The notes beneath the pieces were generated by a model. The model did no database searches, had not been told where the DNA came from, and saw nothing but the letters and a program-made list of their open reading frames with translations. Positions 27,081-34,740 of a stretch of DNA of 35,386 nt are shown piece by piece. This DNA comes from Candidatus Bacteroides intestinavium (GTDB lineage Bacteria; Bacteroidota; Bacteroidia; Bacteroidales; Bacteroidaceae): NCBI GenBank assembly GCA_019118325.1, contig DWZE01000002.1, positions 1-35,386 on the forward strand, given 5' to 3'. Numbering within the stretch: position 1 is the first letter of the stretch; each line of letters opens with the position of its first letter. Made by a program: the position numbers and the translations under genes.

Positions 27081-27593
27081 CTATAATGCGTATTCTTTCA
27101 ACAACTCGAAACAATGGCAATCCAGGAACTGTCCGTTTTTGAAGCAAGCTTTATGCTGAATACCTGTTTTTCGGAAACCTGCCTTTTCCAATGCCCGCAT
27201 GGAGGCAAAATTGCCGGCATAGACCTTAGCAAAAATCCGCACGACATCGGTTTGGCTGCAATAATCGCTGACAGCTTGACGCAAAGCCTGCGTCATAATC
27301 CCTTTATTCCAATAGGGTTCGGCAATCCAATAACCGATTTCCGCATTAAAGCTTTCCACGTCTGTGCCTCTGTCGAAACTGATGTTTCCGGCAGCTTCCG
27401 CATTTATTTCAATGCAATAATTATTTTGTACCTCTTGGGACTTGATGTATTGTATGAATGCGGCTGCATCTTGGGAGGTATAAGGATAAGGCAAACAGTC
27501 CCGGCAGTTGTCCCAAATCTTTTTGTTGTTGAGGTATTTTGCCAAAGCGGGAGCATCTGATTCCTGCCATTGGCGAAGGATAAACGGAATCAT
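27081..27593 (-). CDS. GNAT family N-acetyltransferase (RimJ/RimL type)
   Basis: A 170-residue acetyltransferase that opens with FILRQWQESDAPALAKYLNNKKIWDN, typical of RimJ/RimL-like GNATs. EIGYWIAEPYWNKGIMTQALRQ is the acetyl-CoA-binding stretch, and NFASMRALEKAGFRKTG is the conserved C-terminal motif. The ATG at 27593 places the first strand at the N-terminus; an upstream frame to 27716 runs through the palindromic repeat and is not used. Acceptor unknown. Confidence 0.88.
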   Translation of the reverse strand: MIPFILRQWQESDAPALAKYLNNKKIWDNCRDCLPYPYTSQDAAAFIQYIKSQEVQNNYCIEINAEAAGNISFDRGTDVESFNAEIGYWIAEPYWNKGIMTQALRQAVSDYCSQTDVVRIFAKVYAGNFASMRALEKAGFRKTGIQHKACFKNGQFLDCHCFELLKEYAL

Positions 27594-27662
27594 ATTCTTA
27601 TGTTTTTTGCGAAGATAGGGAAATTCGGGGAACGGAGCAAGGGTACGGAGCATAAAAAGAGA

Positions 27663-27806
27663 GTGTATCAAAATATAAAATGGCACGCAGATGACGCAGA
27701 TGCGACAGATGACCACTGATTATACTTCGTTGATTTACAGTTAAACAAATCTGCGAAAATCTGTTTAATCAGTGTCATCTGCGTGCCATTTTATATCTTG
27801 ACACAC
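27663..27806. repeat. Dispersed palindromic element, copy 1
   Basis: The left arm 27663-27695 and right arm 27774-27806 are 33-bp inverted copies with 31 matches, containing AAAATGGCACGCAGATGAC. Inner sequence has further ATCTGCG/CAGAT motifs. A related copy lies at 34905-35042. It sits directly beyond the flavodoxin stop, where its hairpin could end that transcript. No gene lies inside. Confidence 0.8.
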
Positions 27807-27817
27807 CCCCATCTTTT

Positions 27818-28354
27818 TTACTTGGCCAGCTTGATCTCTTTCAGCCATTCCGTGATGCCTTCGGTATTCCGGTCCACGGCTCCGAAGCCTTTCAGGTGAC
27901 GGGCGTCGGGCGTGAGTTCGGCAATCTTCGCCAGCGTCTCGTCGCGATAGGTCGAGGCGTAGGTGCAGAAGGGGACGACGGTCTTGCCTTTGAAATTGTA
28001 ACTTTCGGCAAAGGTGTTGATAATCATCGGGGCGGTCCACCACCACACGGGGCAGCCGATGAAAATGGTGTCGTAGCTGTTCCAGTCCGCCACACGGTTC
28101 TTGATGGCGGGGCGGGCATTGTCTTCCTTTTCTTTCTTTGCCACCTCGGTGCAGGGCGTGTATTCCGTGGGGTACGACTTGACGGGTTCGATGCGGAACA
28201 GGGTGCCGCCGGTCTGCCGGGCGATGTATTCGGCTACGTGCTGCGTGTTGCCGCTCCAGCTGAAGTAAGCCACGAGGATTTTTCTGTCTTAGGCAAAGGT
28301 GCCCGCTGTGCACATCACGACGAGCGTGAGGAGTGCGAGGATTCTTGTTTTCAT
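27818..28354 (-). pseudogene. Exported flavodoxin broken by an in-frame stop in its signal peptide
   Basis: Reading from the ATG at 28354, a 21-residue signal peptide ending TAGTFA is followed by TAA (plus-strand 28289-28291) and then, in the same frame, DRKILVAYFSWSGNTQHVAEYIA, a flavodoxin start with its FMN phosphate loop. A CAA to TAA change would explain it, since Ala-Gln at this position is a common cleavage site. The remaining body, to about residue 178, is an intact flavodoxin fold with IGCPVWWW and FCTYAST. An internal GTG at 28273 could give a cytoplasmic 151-residue product lacking part of the first strand. A sequencing error is the alternative. Confidence 0.8.
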
Positions 28355-28394
28355 TGTTCTCATAAATCTATCTGTCATTAAATTCGTTCTGATG

Positions 28395-28466
28395 CAAAAT
28401 TACGGCAGATGCCCCTGTGCGTCCATACACAGATTACAGATTGCTATACCCATATCAACGAAAAGC
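28395..28466 (-). promoter_or_regulatory. Promoter region P3 of the flavodoxin gene
   Basis: On the minus strand TAATTTTG (28395-28402) is the -7 box. GTAATCTGTGTATGGAC (28421-28437) is shared exactly, at the same 26-bp distance, with the orphan promoter at 34741, and the 27-bp block at 28440-28466 is shared with the reductase promoter. It lies in the gap divergent from the unknown gene at 28539. Confidence 0.6.
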
Positions 28467-28477
28467 CTCCGAGACTC

Positions 28478-28507
28478 TTGCCCGTCTGTAGGGAATCACT
28501 AACTTTG
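28478..28507 (+). promoter_or_regulatory. Promoter of the unknown gene at 28539
   Basis: CTTG ending at 28480, a 19-nt spacer and TAACTTTG at 28500-28507 fit the consensus. The start would be about 25 nt before the ATG. Confidence 0.6.
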
Positions 28508-28538
28508 CATCTGTCAATATAAATAAGTGTACATCATT

Positions 28539-29147
28539 ATGAAAGACGAAATAATCCAATTCATCCGGCAAAATATCATCGGCAAAACGTTGTTTACTGA
28601 CGAGGTCGTGTATAAACTCGAAAACGGGACTCTGGAAGGAGTGTATAGCGACAAGATGATGTTTTCCGACTGGGTGCAGACAGAGAACGGCTTCAAGTTC
28701 AACATGACCACCGTTACCCGGGAATTAGTTTATAATCTGGACGGGAAAGGAATGCGGACAACCATTGTCAAAGATTATACGGGGACAAGTGTTGTCCGCT
28801 ATGAACTGGCTTTTCGGAAAAGCACGAATCAACTGACCGGCTATATGCGTTGCATTTCGACAACGGTTCAGCACCAAACGATGGAAGCCGTAGTTTGCGG
28901 AATATCCGGTGTGACTTTTGACGGGAAAGAACTGAAATGGCAAGAAAAGCAGTTATTATATAGGGATAATCCCGTAGAAGCGGACAAATATAAGCCCGTT
29001 GCCTTCGATTCCAAGGTCTGCTTTTATCTTGATAACGGAAAGGCTGTGTTCGAGTATTTGCCCACGCTTTGGGAGGTGGACCCCGATACGTTGGAAAGAA
29101 GCTTGTCTAAAGACGATTATCCTCCTTACATATCAAGAGAGAAGTAA
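28539..29147 (+). CDS. Protein of unknown function
   Basis: A 202-residue protein without signal peptide or membrane segment. It alternates strands with polar residues (VVYKLENGTLEGVYSDKMMFSDWV, RELVYNLDGKGMRTTIV), suggesting a mostly beta structure such as a small barrel; this is only an impression. I do not recognise a family. The ATG at 28539 is chosen over a GTG at 28527. It diverges from the flavodoxin gene, so it may belong to the same accessory redox region. Confidence 0.75.
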   Translation: MKDEIIQFIRQNIIGKTLFTDEVVYKLENGTLEGVYSDKMMFSDWVQTENGFKFNMTTVTRELVYNLDGKGMRTTIVKDYTGTSVVRYELAFRKSTNQLTGYMRCISTTVQHQTMEAVVCGISGVTFDGKELKWQEKQLLYRDNPVEADKYKPVAFDSKVCFYLDNGKAVFEYLPTLWEVDPDTLERSLSKDDYPPYISREK

Positions 29148-29174
29148 ATCTTAACACCGAATCAGAGAATGGAA

Positions 29175-29213
29175 CAAAAAATCCCGCAACGCAGAGACAC
29201 ATCGTTGCGGGAA
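29175..29213 (-). terminator. Terminator after the HU-like gene
   Basis: TCCCGCAACG (29182-29191) and CGTTGCGGGA (29203-29212) form a perfect 10-bp stem; on the minus strand it is followed by T6 (plus-strand A run, 29175-29180). It also lies 35 bp past the stop of the convergent unknown gene. Confidence 0.85.
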
Positions 29214-29239
29214 ATCTGATTATGCGCGGTTCATGGACT

Positions 29240-29647
29240 TTATCCGAAGGAACCTTCATTACCAACTTCCGCCTCATCCTCCTCCGGCACCTGCGTCTCA
29301 TCGCTTTCCTTGCCCAGCCATTCCATGAAGGTGATGCCTTCGTCGGCGATGAGGGCGCGGGTGTAGCCGCCGCTCATGTTGCGGGTACGGTCGGGAGTGA
29401 ACTGCACACGCAGGCCGGTAATCTGGTCACTGCTCACTTCCTCTTTCGTGGCAACGCCGTTGCCTGCCGAAACAGTGGTGTAGCGGAACCAGCCCAGTCC
29501 TTCAAAATGCACGGCACGGCTTTCTTTCATGAAGTCCGCCATGATGTTGGGCAGGGCACGGAGCACGGCATGGGTGTCGGCGGGCGACACGGTCGATTCA
29601 CGTGCGATGCGGTTGGCAAGTTCCTGCGTCTCGACAGGCTTGCCCAC
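29240..29647 (-). CDS. HU-like DNA-binding protein, probably truncated by a stop at codon 4
   Basis: A 135-residue product from the GTG at 29647, with the Bacteroides HU-like pattern VGKPVETQELANRIARESTVSPADTHAVLRAL and FMKESRAVHFEGLGWFRY, and an acidic tail ending GNEGSFG. Codons upstream are still coding-like (KQAINDLWYPRSVT) and lead in frame to an ATG at 29710 with AGGAGG five bases before it, but the fourth codon is TAG (plus-strand 29699-29701). The likely original start is thus 29710, and the gene is a pseudogene or relies on the weak GTG. The tail matches that of the protein at 18277. Confidence 0.75.
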   Translation of the reverse strand: MGKPVETQELANRIARESTVSPADTHAVLRALPNIMADFMKESRAVHFEGLGWFRYTTVSAGNGVATKEEVSSDQITGLRVQFTPDRTRNMSGGYTRALIADEGITFMEWLGKESDETQVPEEDEAEVGNEGSFG

Positions 29648-29788
29648 GGTGACGCTGCGGGGATACCACAGGTCGTTGATTGCTTGCTTTACTCGTTTCT
29701 AAAATATCATACATACCTCCTTTTTTGTGTCTTCTGTCCCTCCTTATCAAGCGCCTTTGCAATCGGCTGACTAGCAAGCGATTGTCTT

Positions 29789-29898
29789 TTGTCCCCGACG
29801 GGCCTCTCTTTTGTCCCCCACGAGGGTCTCGTTTGTCCCCGACGAGGATGTCGTGTGTCCCACACGGGAAAACGGGGTGTCTTTGACGGCTTTTGCAT
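29789..29898. repeat. Tandem array C: four to five 22-bp units
   Basis: Units begin at 29789, 29811, 29833, 29855 and 29877. The core is TTGTCCCCGACGAGG with a variable end; the last two units are degenerate. It lies between the cupin stop and the HU-like gene. Nothing else was recognised in the 29711-29964 gap. Confidence 0.8.
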
Positions 29899-29964
29899 TT
29901 GACTAATTCTTAACAGAAAGACGGGTTGAACATAAAATATACCAATTCTGATTCATTCCGTTTC

Positions 29965-30414
29965 TCACCACTTCACCAGCTCATTCAGAATCACGCCGTC
30001 GGTAGCGTCTTCCGCCGTAAACGTATTGCCCCGATACTGTACACAGAGCATGACGAGCGGAGCTGTCCCGTTGTTGCGTACGCTGCGCTTCCCGTTGGGC
30101 GATATGCGCACCACGCTTCCTTCTTCAACGGGGAACACCTGTCCGTCCACCTGAAACTCACCTTTTCCCGCAAGGAAGAAATAAAGTTCCTCATGATTCT
30201 TGTGGGTGTGGAGGAATCCTGTTTCCGTGCCCGGCTGGAACATCTGGAAGGAGAACTCGCTGCCCGTTGCCTGGAGCGCGGCTCCTCCGAACACTTTCCC
30301 CGGAATCTTCACTTCGGGCGAAAGCTCTATCACATAGTCACTCAGTTCATTCAGTTTGCCAACGCTTATTGCGCTGAAATTTTCGGCTGCTGCCACATTC
30401 TTAATTTCTTTCAT
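29965..30414 (-). CDS. Cupin-domain protein
   Basis: A 149-residue single-domain cupin. The metal-binding motif is visible as H69, H71, then E75/E76 in FLHTHKNHEELYFFLAGKGEFQVDG, followed by the second cupin motif region VVRISPNGKRSVRNNG. Such small cupins bind a metal and may act as isomerase, dioxygenase or sensor; which cannot be told. It follows the MBL-fold gene by 19 nt, so it is the second gene of the P2 operon. Confidence 0.85.
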   Translation of the reverse strand: MKEIKNVAAAENFSAISVGKLNELSDYVIELSPEVKIPGKVFGGAALQATGSEFSFQMFQPGTETGFLHTHKNHEELYFFLAGKGEFQVDGQVFPVEEGSVVRISPNGKRSVRNNGTAPLVMLCVQYRGNTFTAEDATDGVILNELVKW

Positions 30415-30433
30415 TTCTATATTTTTTTAGAGT

Positions 30434-31210
30434 TTATAAGTTGATGCTTTCTCCGTCTTCTGGGATAATCAGGCGGTTCATGTCAACCTTTTGATGTTCC
30501 AGTTCATTACGCAAAATTGAGCGGGTCGTTTGGCAATGGTCGATGGCATCCATGTGCACAGCAATGAATTTCTTCACACCTGTGCATTTTGTCACAATCT
30601 CAACCATGTCGTCCTCATTGGTAATTATGGAACCAAAATAACCCGAATAAACAGGGATGATGGCTCCTCCACTATTCACAACCATATAATCAGGAGAGTA
30701 ACGTTTGACGGCATCATATATAGCATCGTCCCAACAACAATCCCCCATCAAATACAATGTGGGCAATCCTTCATGGCTGAAAACAAATCCCGATACCGGT
30801 CCCATCATATCCCCTAACATTCCTCTTCCATGTTTTCCCGGAATCCGTGTTATACAAATTCCATCCAACCAGAAAGTATCATTTATTGGCACAACATTAG
30901 TAAATCCATCGTTCATTATAATCTTACAGTCTTCCGGTTGAGTGAGAAACAAAATGTCCGATGGTAAATGTTTTTTGACACTTGAATCATAATGATCAGG
31001 GTGATTGTGTGTTAACAAAACGCAATCAACATCTTCGACAATTTCATTTATTGGCATTGTCAGATGCACTCTGGGACTTACGTTTACTCCAAGTGCAGAG
31101 ATTAATGATGCTTTTTCAGCCAATAAAGGGTCAACCAAAATCGTATGTCCTGCATAATTGATTCTCAAGGTGGCATTGCGCACCAAGCGGATAGTCGTTG
31201 TTGTTTCCAT
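30434..31210 (-). CDS. MBL-fold metal-dependent hydrolase (UlaG-like)
   Basis: A 258-residue metallo-beta-lactamase-fold protein with the motif T67-H68-N-H70-P-D72-H73 and LVDPLL upstream, as in UlaG-like hydrolases. GDCCWDD and the late HMDAIDH supply further likely metal ligands. Substrate unknown. I chose the ATG at 31210, which leaves about 30 nt of leader from P2; the ATG at 31234 would leave only about 6 nt. First gene of a two-gene unit with the cupin. Confidence 0.85.
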   Translation of the reverse strand: METTTTIRLVRNATLRINYAGHTILVDPLLAEKASLISALGVNVSPRVHLTMPINEIVEDVDCVLLTHNHPDHYDSSVKKHLPSDILFLTQPEDCKIIMNDGFTNVVPINDTFWLDGICITRIPGKHGRGMLGDMMGPVSGFVFSHEGLPTLYLMGDCCWDDAIYDAVKRYSPDYMVVNSGGAIIPVYSGYFGSIITNEDDMVEIVTKCTGVKKFIAVHMDAIDHCQTTRSILRNELEHQKVDMNRLIIPEDGESINL

Positions 31211-31246
31211 TATTCTATGATTTAATTGTTTCATCGTTTACGGTTG

Positions 31247-31311
31247 CAAAGTTCGGAAGAATCTTCCCGTGCCTCTATGCCTTAAACTTGGAAATATGTG
31301 CCATTTTGATA
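31247..31311 (-). promoter_or_regulatory. Promoter region P2 of the MBL-cupin unit
   Basis: On the minus strand GAACTTTG (31247-31254) is the -7 box. AGGCATA and TATCAAAATGGCA stand at the same distances as in P1 at 33535-33599. The upstream part reaches into the 3' end of the sirtuin-like gene, whose stop codon shares a base with the AGGCATA site. Confidence 0.6.
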
Positions 31312-31989
31312 AAGTTCATTCTTCAATTCTTGAAGCATGACGGCTATATCTCCTGCCAACCCGATGGACTTGTGCGTAATGGCGTCGGGGATATGCAATT
31401 CCGAAGCCAAGTTCAACGTGATGTAAACGACGTGGGGCTCGTCGGCTGTCAGTTGCATCAAGGGCTGCTTGATAAGTCGGTTGTGCTGACCGATGCCTAA
31501 TTCCAAGATGACGATGTGCTTGCCGCTATAACGCCGGAGAAACTCGTTTGCCTGACGGCTCTTATCCTTGGGCGGGCGATGCTCTAACAAATCTTCAAAT
31601 GTACCTTCCACCTCGAACACCTTTTCCGTATCGAAGCCGGAAAGTTCCAGATGGGTATCTGCGTTTGAGGTGAGGATGAAGTAATCCTTGTTGCCCACGA
31701 TGGAAAGCAGGTTTTCCATCACCGGTGAGGGGCGGTAGTCCTTCACCCAGTGCTGCACGAGGCGTTGCAGGAACTCCGACCGTACACTTTCTTTTGGGTA
31801 TCGGTAGAAACAGCCTTCGATGACGTTCTGTATACCGTACTGCTGTTGGAAATCCCCGAATTGACGGCGGAACATTTCGTTGTTGGCAAAGACGTGATAG
31901 CCTTCGGCAATGGAAAGCCCGTTACTTGCCCCTATCAGCAGGGCATCGGCACGGGCAATGGCTTGGGCGGCTTGCTGTATTTCGTTCAT
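31282..31989 (-). CDS. Divergent Sir2-like protein without catalytic histidine
   Basis: A 235-residue Sir2-fold protein. The NAD-binding loop appears as LLIGASNGLSIAEG (19-30), in place of GAGxSxxSGIPDFR, and LTSNADTHL (106-114) in place of TQNxDxLH. At the position of the catalytic His-Gly it reads EVEGTF, so the histidine is replaced by E128. Zinc-ribbon cysteines are absent. It may bind NAD or ADP-ribose without deacylating. It starts 6 nt after the GNAT stop, third gene of the P1 operon. Confidence 0.75.
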   Translation of the reverse strand: MNEIQQAAQAIARADALLIGASNGLSIAEGYHVFANNEMFRRQFGDFQQQYGIQNVIEGCFYRYPKESVRSEFLQRLVQHWVKDYRPSPVMENLLSIVGNKDYFILTSNADTHLELSGFDTEKVFEVEGTFEDLLEHRPPKDKSRQANEFLRRYSGKHIVILELGIGQHNRLIKQPLMQLTADEPHVVYITLNLASELHIPDAITHKSIGLAGDIAVMLQELKNELYQNGTYFQV

Positions 31990-31995
31990 GGCTGC

Positions 31996-32586
31996 TTATT
32001 CAAGAGGTTTCCAATAGATGTAAGTCATATAGTCTGTCTCGTTGGTAGAGTAATGCGTGTCGCGGTATTGGGAAGCCAAGGTAAAGCCGTGGGCGGGGTA
32101 ATAATCGTGGTCGCACGAAGTGTCGGTCCACAGAAACATCCGTTGGGCATTCATTGCGCGGAACTCCTGCATTATGGTGCGTAGCAATTCCTTACCGCAT
32201 CCTTTCTGTATACTGATAAAGAGGGAGAGCTTCACGTCGCTGTCGCCCATTTGTGCGATGGTGTTCCGGTCGGCCTCGTCCATATAATCGTTGAGCCTTT
32301 CCAGCAATTCCTTTTCTTGCTGATTCATTGTCTTACTTTGTTCGCTGACCCATGCGGATAAGTCTGTAATCTTGCCTTTCCGTGTGCCGAAGATGATGCC
32401 TTTCACTTCTCCGTTGTCGGTGATTTTGAACGCCAAGTCCTCGTCCGTATAATTATGACGGACGATACATTCCGCAATGCAACGGATGTACGCTGCCCGG
32501 AACTCATCGTAATATCCGTGCCAGGCGTGCTGTGCCATGCCGATTGCGGTCTCCATATCTTTTTCTGAAAACTTTGTTATTTCCAT
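31996..32586 (-). CDS. GNAT family N-acetyltransferase between two sirtuins
   Basis: A 196-residue protein of the GNAT fold. It opens with EITKFSEKDMETAIGMAQHAWHGYY, and KLSLFISIQKGCGKELLRTIMQEF carries the acetyl-CoA pyrophosphate loop (QKGCGKEL). The C-terminal YYPAHGFTLASQYRDTHY is a typical last motif. Substrate unknown. Gaps of 15 nt upstream and 6 nt downstream put it in one operon with the two Sir2-like genes. Confidence 0.85.
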   Translation of the reverse strand: MEITKFSEKDMETAIGMAQHAWHGYYDEFRAAYIRCIAECIVRHNYTDEDLAFKITDNGEVKGIIFGTRKGKITDLSAWVSEQSKTMNQQEKELLERLNDYMDEADRNTIAQMGDSDVKLSLFISIQKGCGKELLRTIMQEFRAMNAQRMFLWTDTSCDHDYYPAHGFTLASQYRDTHYSTNETDYMTYIYWKPLE

Positions 32587-32601
32587 ATTATCTACATTGT
32601 T

Positions 32602-33504
32602 TTAATAAATACGTGAGGGATTGAACGCTTCCCGTGCATTAAATTCTTTTATGCCTGCTGTGGACTTGCCGAGCAATTGTTTCAAGGTGACGGCGATATC
32701 GTCACCGATGGCAAGACTTTTCTTTGCAATCTCTTTCGGCACAAGAGCGTGTTGGGGGTTGAGTGTGGCATAAAAGGCTTTCGGCCATTGATACACCATG
32801 TTCATAAACGGCTCCTTGATGAACATCGGGGTCATCATGCCTACACCCAATTCCAAGAAAAGCATTTTACGGTCGGCATGGCGTTGCAGGAATTCGTAAT
32901 AACGCTTCATCTCCCGGTGATAGAAAGTTCCTTGCAAGAACTCCCGCGAACGAACCCAGGGTGCCATAGGGCGACCGCAATGCGGGCAACGAGGTATCAG
33001 TTTATCTGGCAAAGCATCGTTTCGGATAGCATCGCAAAGCCACATTACTTCGGTGTGGTTGTCGTAGATGTTGTCATGACAAGGTTGGGAGCACTGCCAG
33101 TAACGCCAGTCGCCCTGAATGCGTGTGATACAATTGGCAGGGAACACACGGTAGAACTGGGCATCCTGATTGGTGGTGACGATGTAATAGTTCTTTCCCT
33201 CAATCAGTTCCGCCAAGTCGGTGTAGGTTTCTCCCGTATAACATTCATAGATGTAACGGGTGGTGCGCAACATCAATGCCCATTGTTCGCCAAGCGAAGG
33301 GCGGCGGTCATAAAAGAGGTCGAACATGTTATGTCGGTCATACTTCTTTGCCAATCCGCCTGCTAACTGATGAAACACTTCATCTTCTTGATAATAAAAG
33401 ACAAAGCCCGATGCAGCCGACATTCCCGATGCGCCGCCCACGACAATGGCATCGGCCTCATCAATCTTCTTCCTTAACAAGTCAATCTTTTCTTTTGCTA
33501 CCAT
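32602..33504 (-). CDS. Sir2-family protein resembling class M sirtuins (SirTM)
   Basis: A 300-residue sirtuin-like protein. The NAD loop is VVGGASGMSAASGF (21-34), TTNQDAQF (110-117) replaces TQNxDxLH, and RIQGDW puts Q130 where the catalytic histidine should be. Four zinc-ligand cysteines are present, C138, C142, C173 and C176. Class M sirtuins studied in pathogens have glutamine in this position and act as ADP-ribosyltransferases on lipoylated proteins. Those operons include a macrodomain and a GcvH-like protein, which are missing here. The ATG at 33504 is preferred to a TTG eleven codons upstream. Confidence 0.8.
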   Translation of the reverse strand: MVAKEKIDLLRKKIDEADAIVVGGASGMSAASGFVFYYQEDEVFHQLAGGLAKKYDRHNMFDLFYDRRPSLGEQWALMLRTTRYIYECYTGETYTDLAELIEGKNYYIVTTNQDAQFYRVFPANCITRIQGDWRYWQCSQPCHDNIYDNHTEVMWLCDAIRNDALPDKLIPRCPHCGRPMAPWVRSREFLQGTFYHREMKRYYEFLQRHADRKMLFLELGVGMMTPMFIKEPFMNMVYQWPKAFYATLNPQHALVPKEIAKKSLAIGDDIAVTLKQLLGKSTAGIKEFNAREAFNPSRIY

Positions 33505-33534
33505 AATATATGTATCTTCTTGTTTTTCCGGTTG

Positions 33535-33599
33535 CAAATGTCAGCAATATCCTTCGATAGCGTTATGCCTAAAATAGACGGATATATGCCATTTTGATA
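33535..33599 (-). promoter_or_regulatory. Promoter region P1 of the sirtuin-GNAT-sirtuin operon
   Basis: On the minus strand GACATTTG (33535-33542) is the -7 box. AGGCATA (33564-33570) and TATCAAAATGGCA (33587-33599) are at exactly the distances seen in P2. The two GGCATA-like half sites are 21 bp apart as direct repeats, the layout expected for an AraC-family activator; such a gene diverges from this promoter. Confidence 0.65.
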
Positions 33600-33610
33600 A
33601 AAGAAAGCAT

Positions 33611-33618
33611 TACCTTTG
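33611..33618 (+). promoter_or_regulatory. -7 element of the araC-type gene
   Basis: TACCTTTG, 16 bp before the ATG at 33635, leaves a leader of about 10 nt. It partly shares its upstream region with P1, so the regulator may control its own gene. Confidence 0.6.
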
Positions 33619-33634
33619 CGAAAACGACAAGCGT

Positions 33635-34534
33635 ATGAAAGAGATAATCAACCCCGAACGACTGGTCAACGTGCCGTTCAACAAAACGGATTGCGGTGTG
33701 GACTTCTACATTAATACGGCCACGAACAAGGACATCGGTCCTGTGCTGACCGAATACAAACGGTTCAAGACGGACTTCTTCAGTTTTTATTTTCTTCGGA
33801 AGGCAAACGGTTTTCTGCTGTTGAACTTCCGCAAGATAGAATTGCATGACAGTATGGTACTACTCCTCTCGCCCCACCAGCAACAGGAATGGCATGTAGA
33901 CGAAGCGGCATTGGATTATACGTTTCTCATTTTCCGCGAAGACTTCATGCGCACGTTCATTGCCGACAAGTTCTTTGTCTATCGCTTGCTGTACTATTAT
34001 CAGACCGATACGCCGCCTTACCTGTATGCCTCGCCCGAAGAACTGGCGGAATACATGCGCCTGCTCGGCAAAATCAAACAGGAATTGCTGCACCCCGTGG
34101 CGGACACGTACAACCTCATTGTGTCCGTACTCTATTACTTGTTGCTGATTATCAACCGTGCGTATGCCGCCGCATACCGATTGCCCGTAGAAATCGCGAA
34201 GAACAATTATGCTTTCCTATACAAGGATTTGCTGGAACAGAACATCCGCATCATGCAGCGGGTCCAGGAGTATGCCGACAAGCTTCACATCAGCCGCATC
34301 ACGCTGAATACTTCGGTCATGGCGCAGTTTGGCGTATCAGCCGCCCATCTGCTGAAACAACGCCTGCTGGAAGAACTGAAGAACGAACTGCTCTTCTCCA
34401 ACCGCACCGTCAGCGAACTGACGGATGATTTCCATTTCTCCGACCCCAGCCACCTGATGCGTTTCTTCAAACAGCAGACAGGGAAGACGTTCACGCAGTA
34501 TCTGCAGGATTACCGGAACGGGATATATGAATAA
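33635..34534 (+). CDS. AraC-family transcriptional regulator
   Basis: A 299-residue regulator. The N-terminal part has a cupin-like sensor pattern (GFLLLNFRKIELHDSMVLLLSPHQQQEWHV). The C-terminal 100 residues hold the two helix-turn-helix motifs, the second being VSELTDDFHFSDPSHLMRFFKQQTGKTFTQYLQDYR, the AraC/XylS signature. The ligand is unknown. It diverges from the sirtuin operon and is the only regulator in this region, so it is the natural candidate to act at P1 and P2, perhaps also at P3-P5. Confidence 0.93.
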   Translation: MKEIINPERLVNVPFNKTDCGVDFYINTATNKDIGPVLTEYKRFKTDFFSFYFLRKANGFLLLNFRKIELHDSMVLLLSPHQQQEWHVDEAALDYTFLIFREDFMRTFIADKFFVYRLLYYYQTDTPPYLYASPEELAEYMRLLGKIKQELLHPVADTYNLIVSVLYYLLLIINRAYAAAYRLPVEIAKNNYAFLYKDLLEQNIRIMQRVQEYADKLHISRITLNTSVMAQFGVSAAHLLKQRLLEELKNELLFSNRTVSELTDDFHFSDPSHLMRFFKQQTGKTFTQYLQDYRNGIYE

Positions 34535-34544
34535 AATCTATTAA

Positions 34545-34726
34545 CCCGTTGGCGGAATTAATTGGGACATGAAAGCCTACAGGCCGAGATATCTGCGGGC
34601 CAGGACAGAGATATCTGCGGATAAGGACGGAGATATTTGCGGACAAAAGCGGAGATATCCGCCCGCAAAGCTGCACAATGGACTGACAGATAAAGTGCAT
34701 ATTGTGGTCATAATTCCGCCAACGGG
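34545..34726. repeat. Array D within a 16-bp inverted repeat
   Basis: CCCGTTGGCGGAATTA (34545-34560) and its exact complement (34711-34726) enclose four 22-bp units beginning at 34586, 34608, 34630 and 34652, with core GAGATATCTGCGG. The unit core contains the palindrome GATATC. The structure begins 10 bp after the araC-type stop and could end that transcript. No gene is inside. Confidence 0.85.
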
Positions 34727-34740
34727 CATTAGTTATGATG

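Noticed and set aside
28289-29701. Alternative genetic code explaining the TAA and TAG codons
   Set aside because: All other genes here use TAA, TAG and TGA as normal ends, and no other in-frame stops are seen, so local mutation is simpler.
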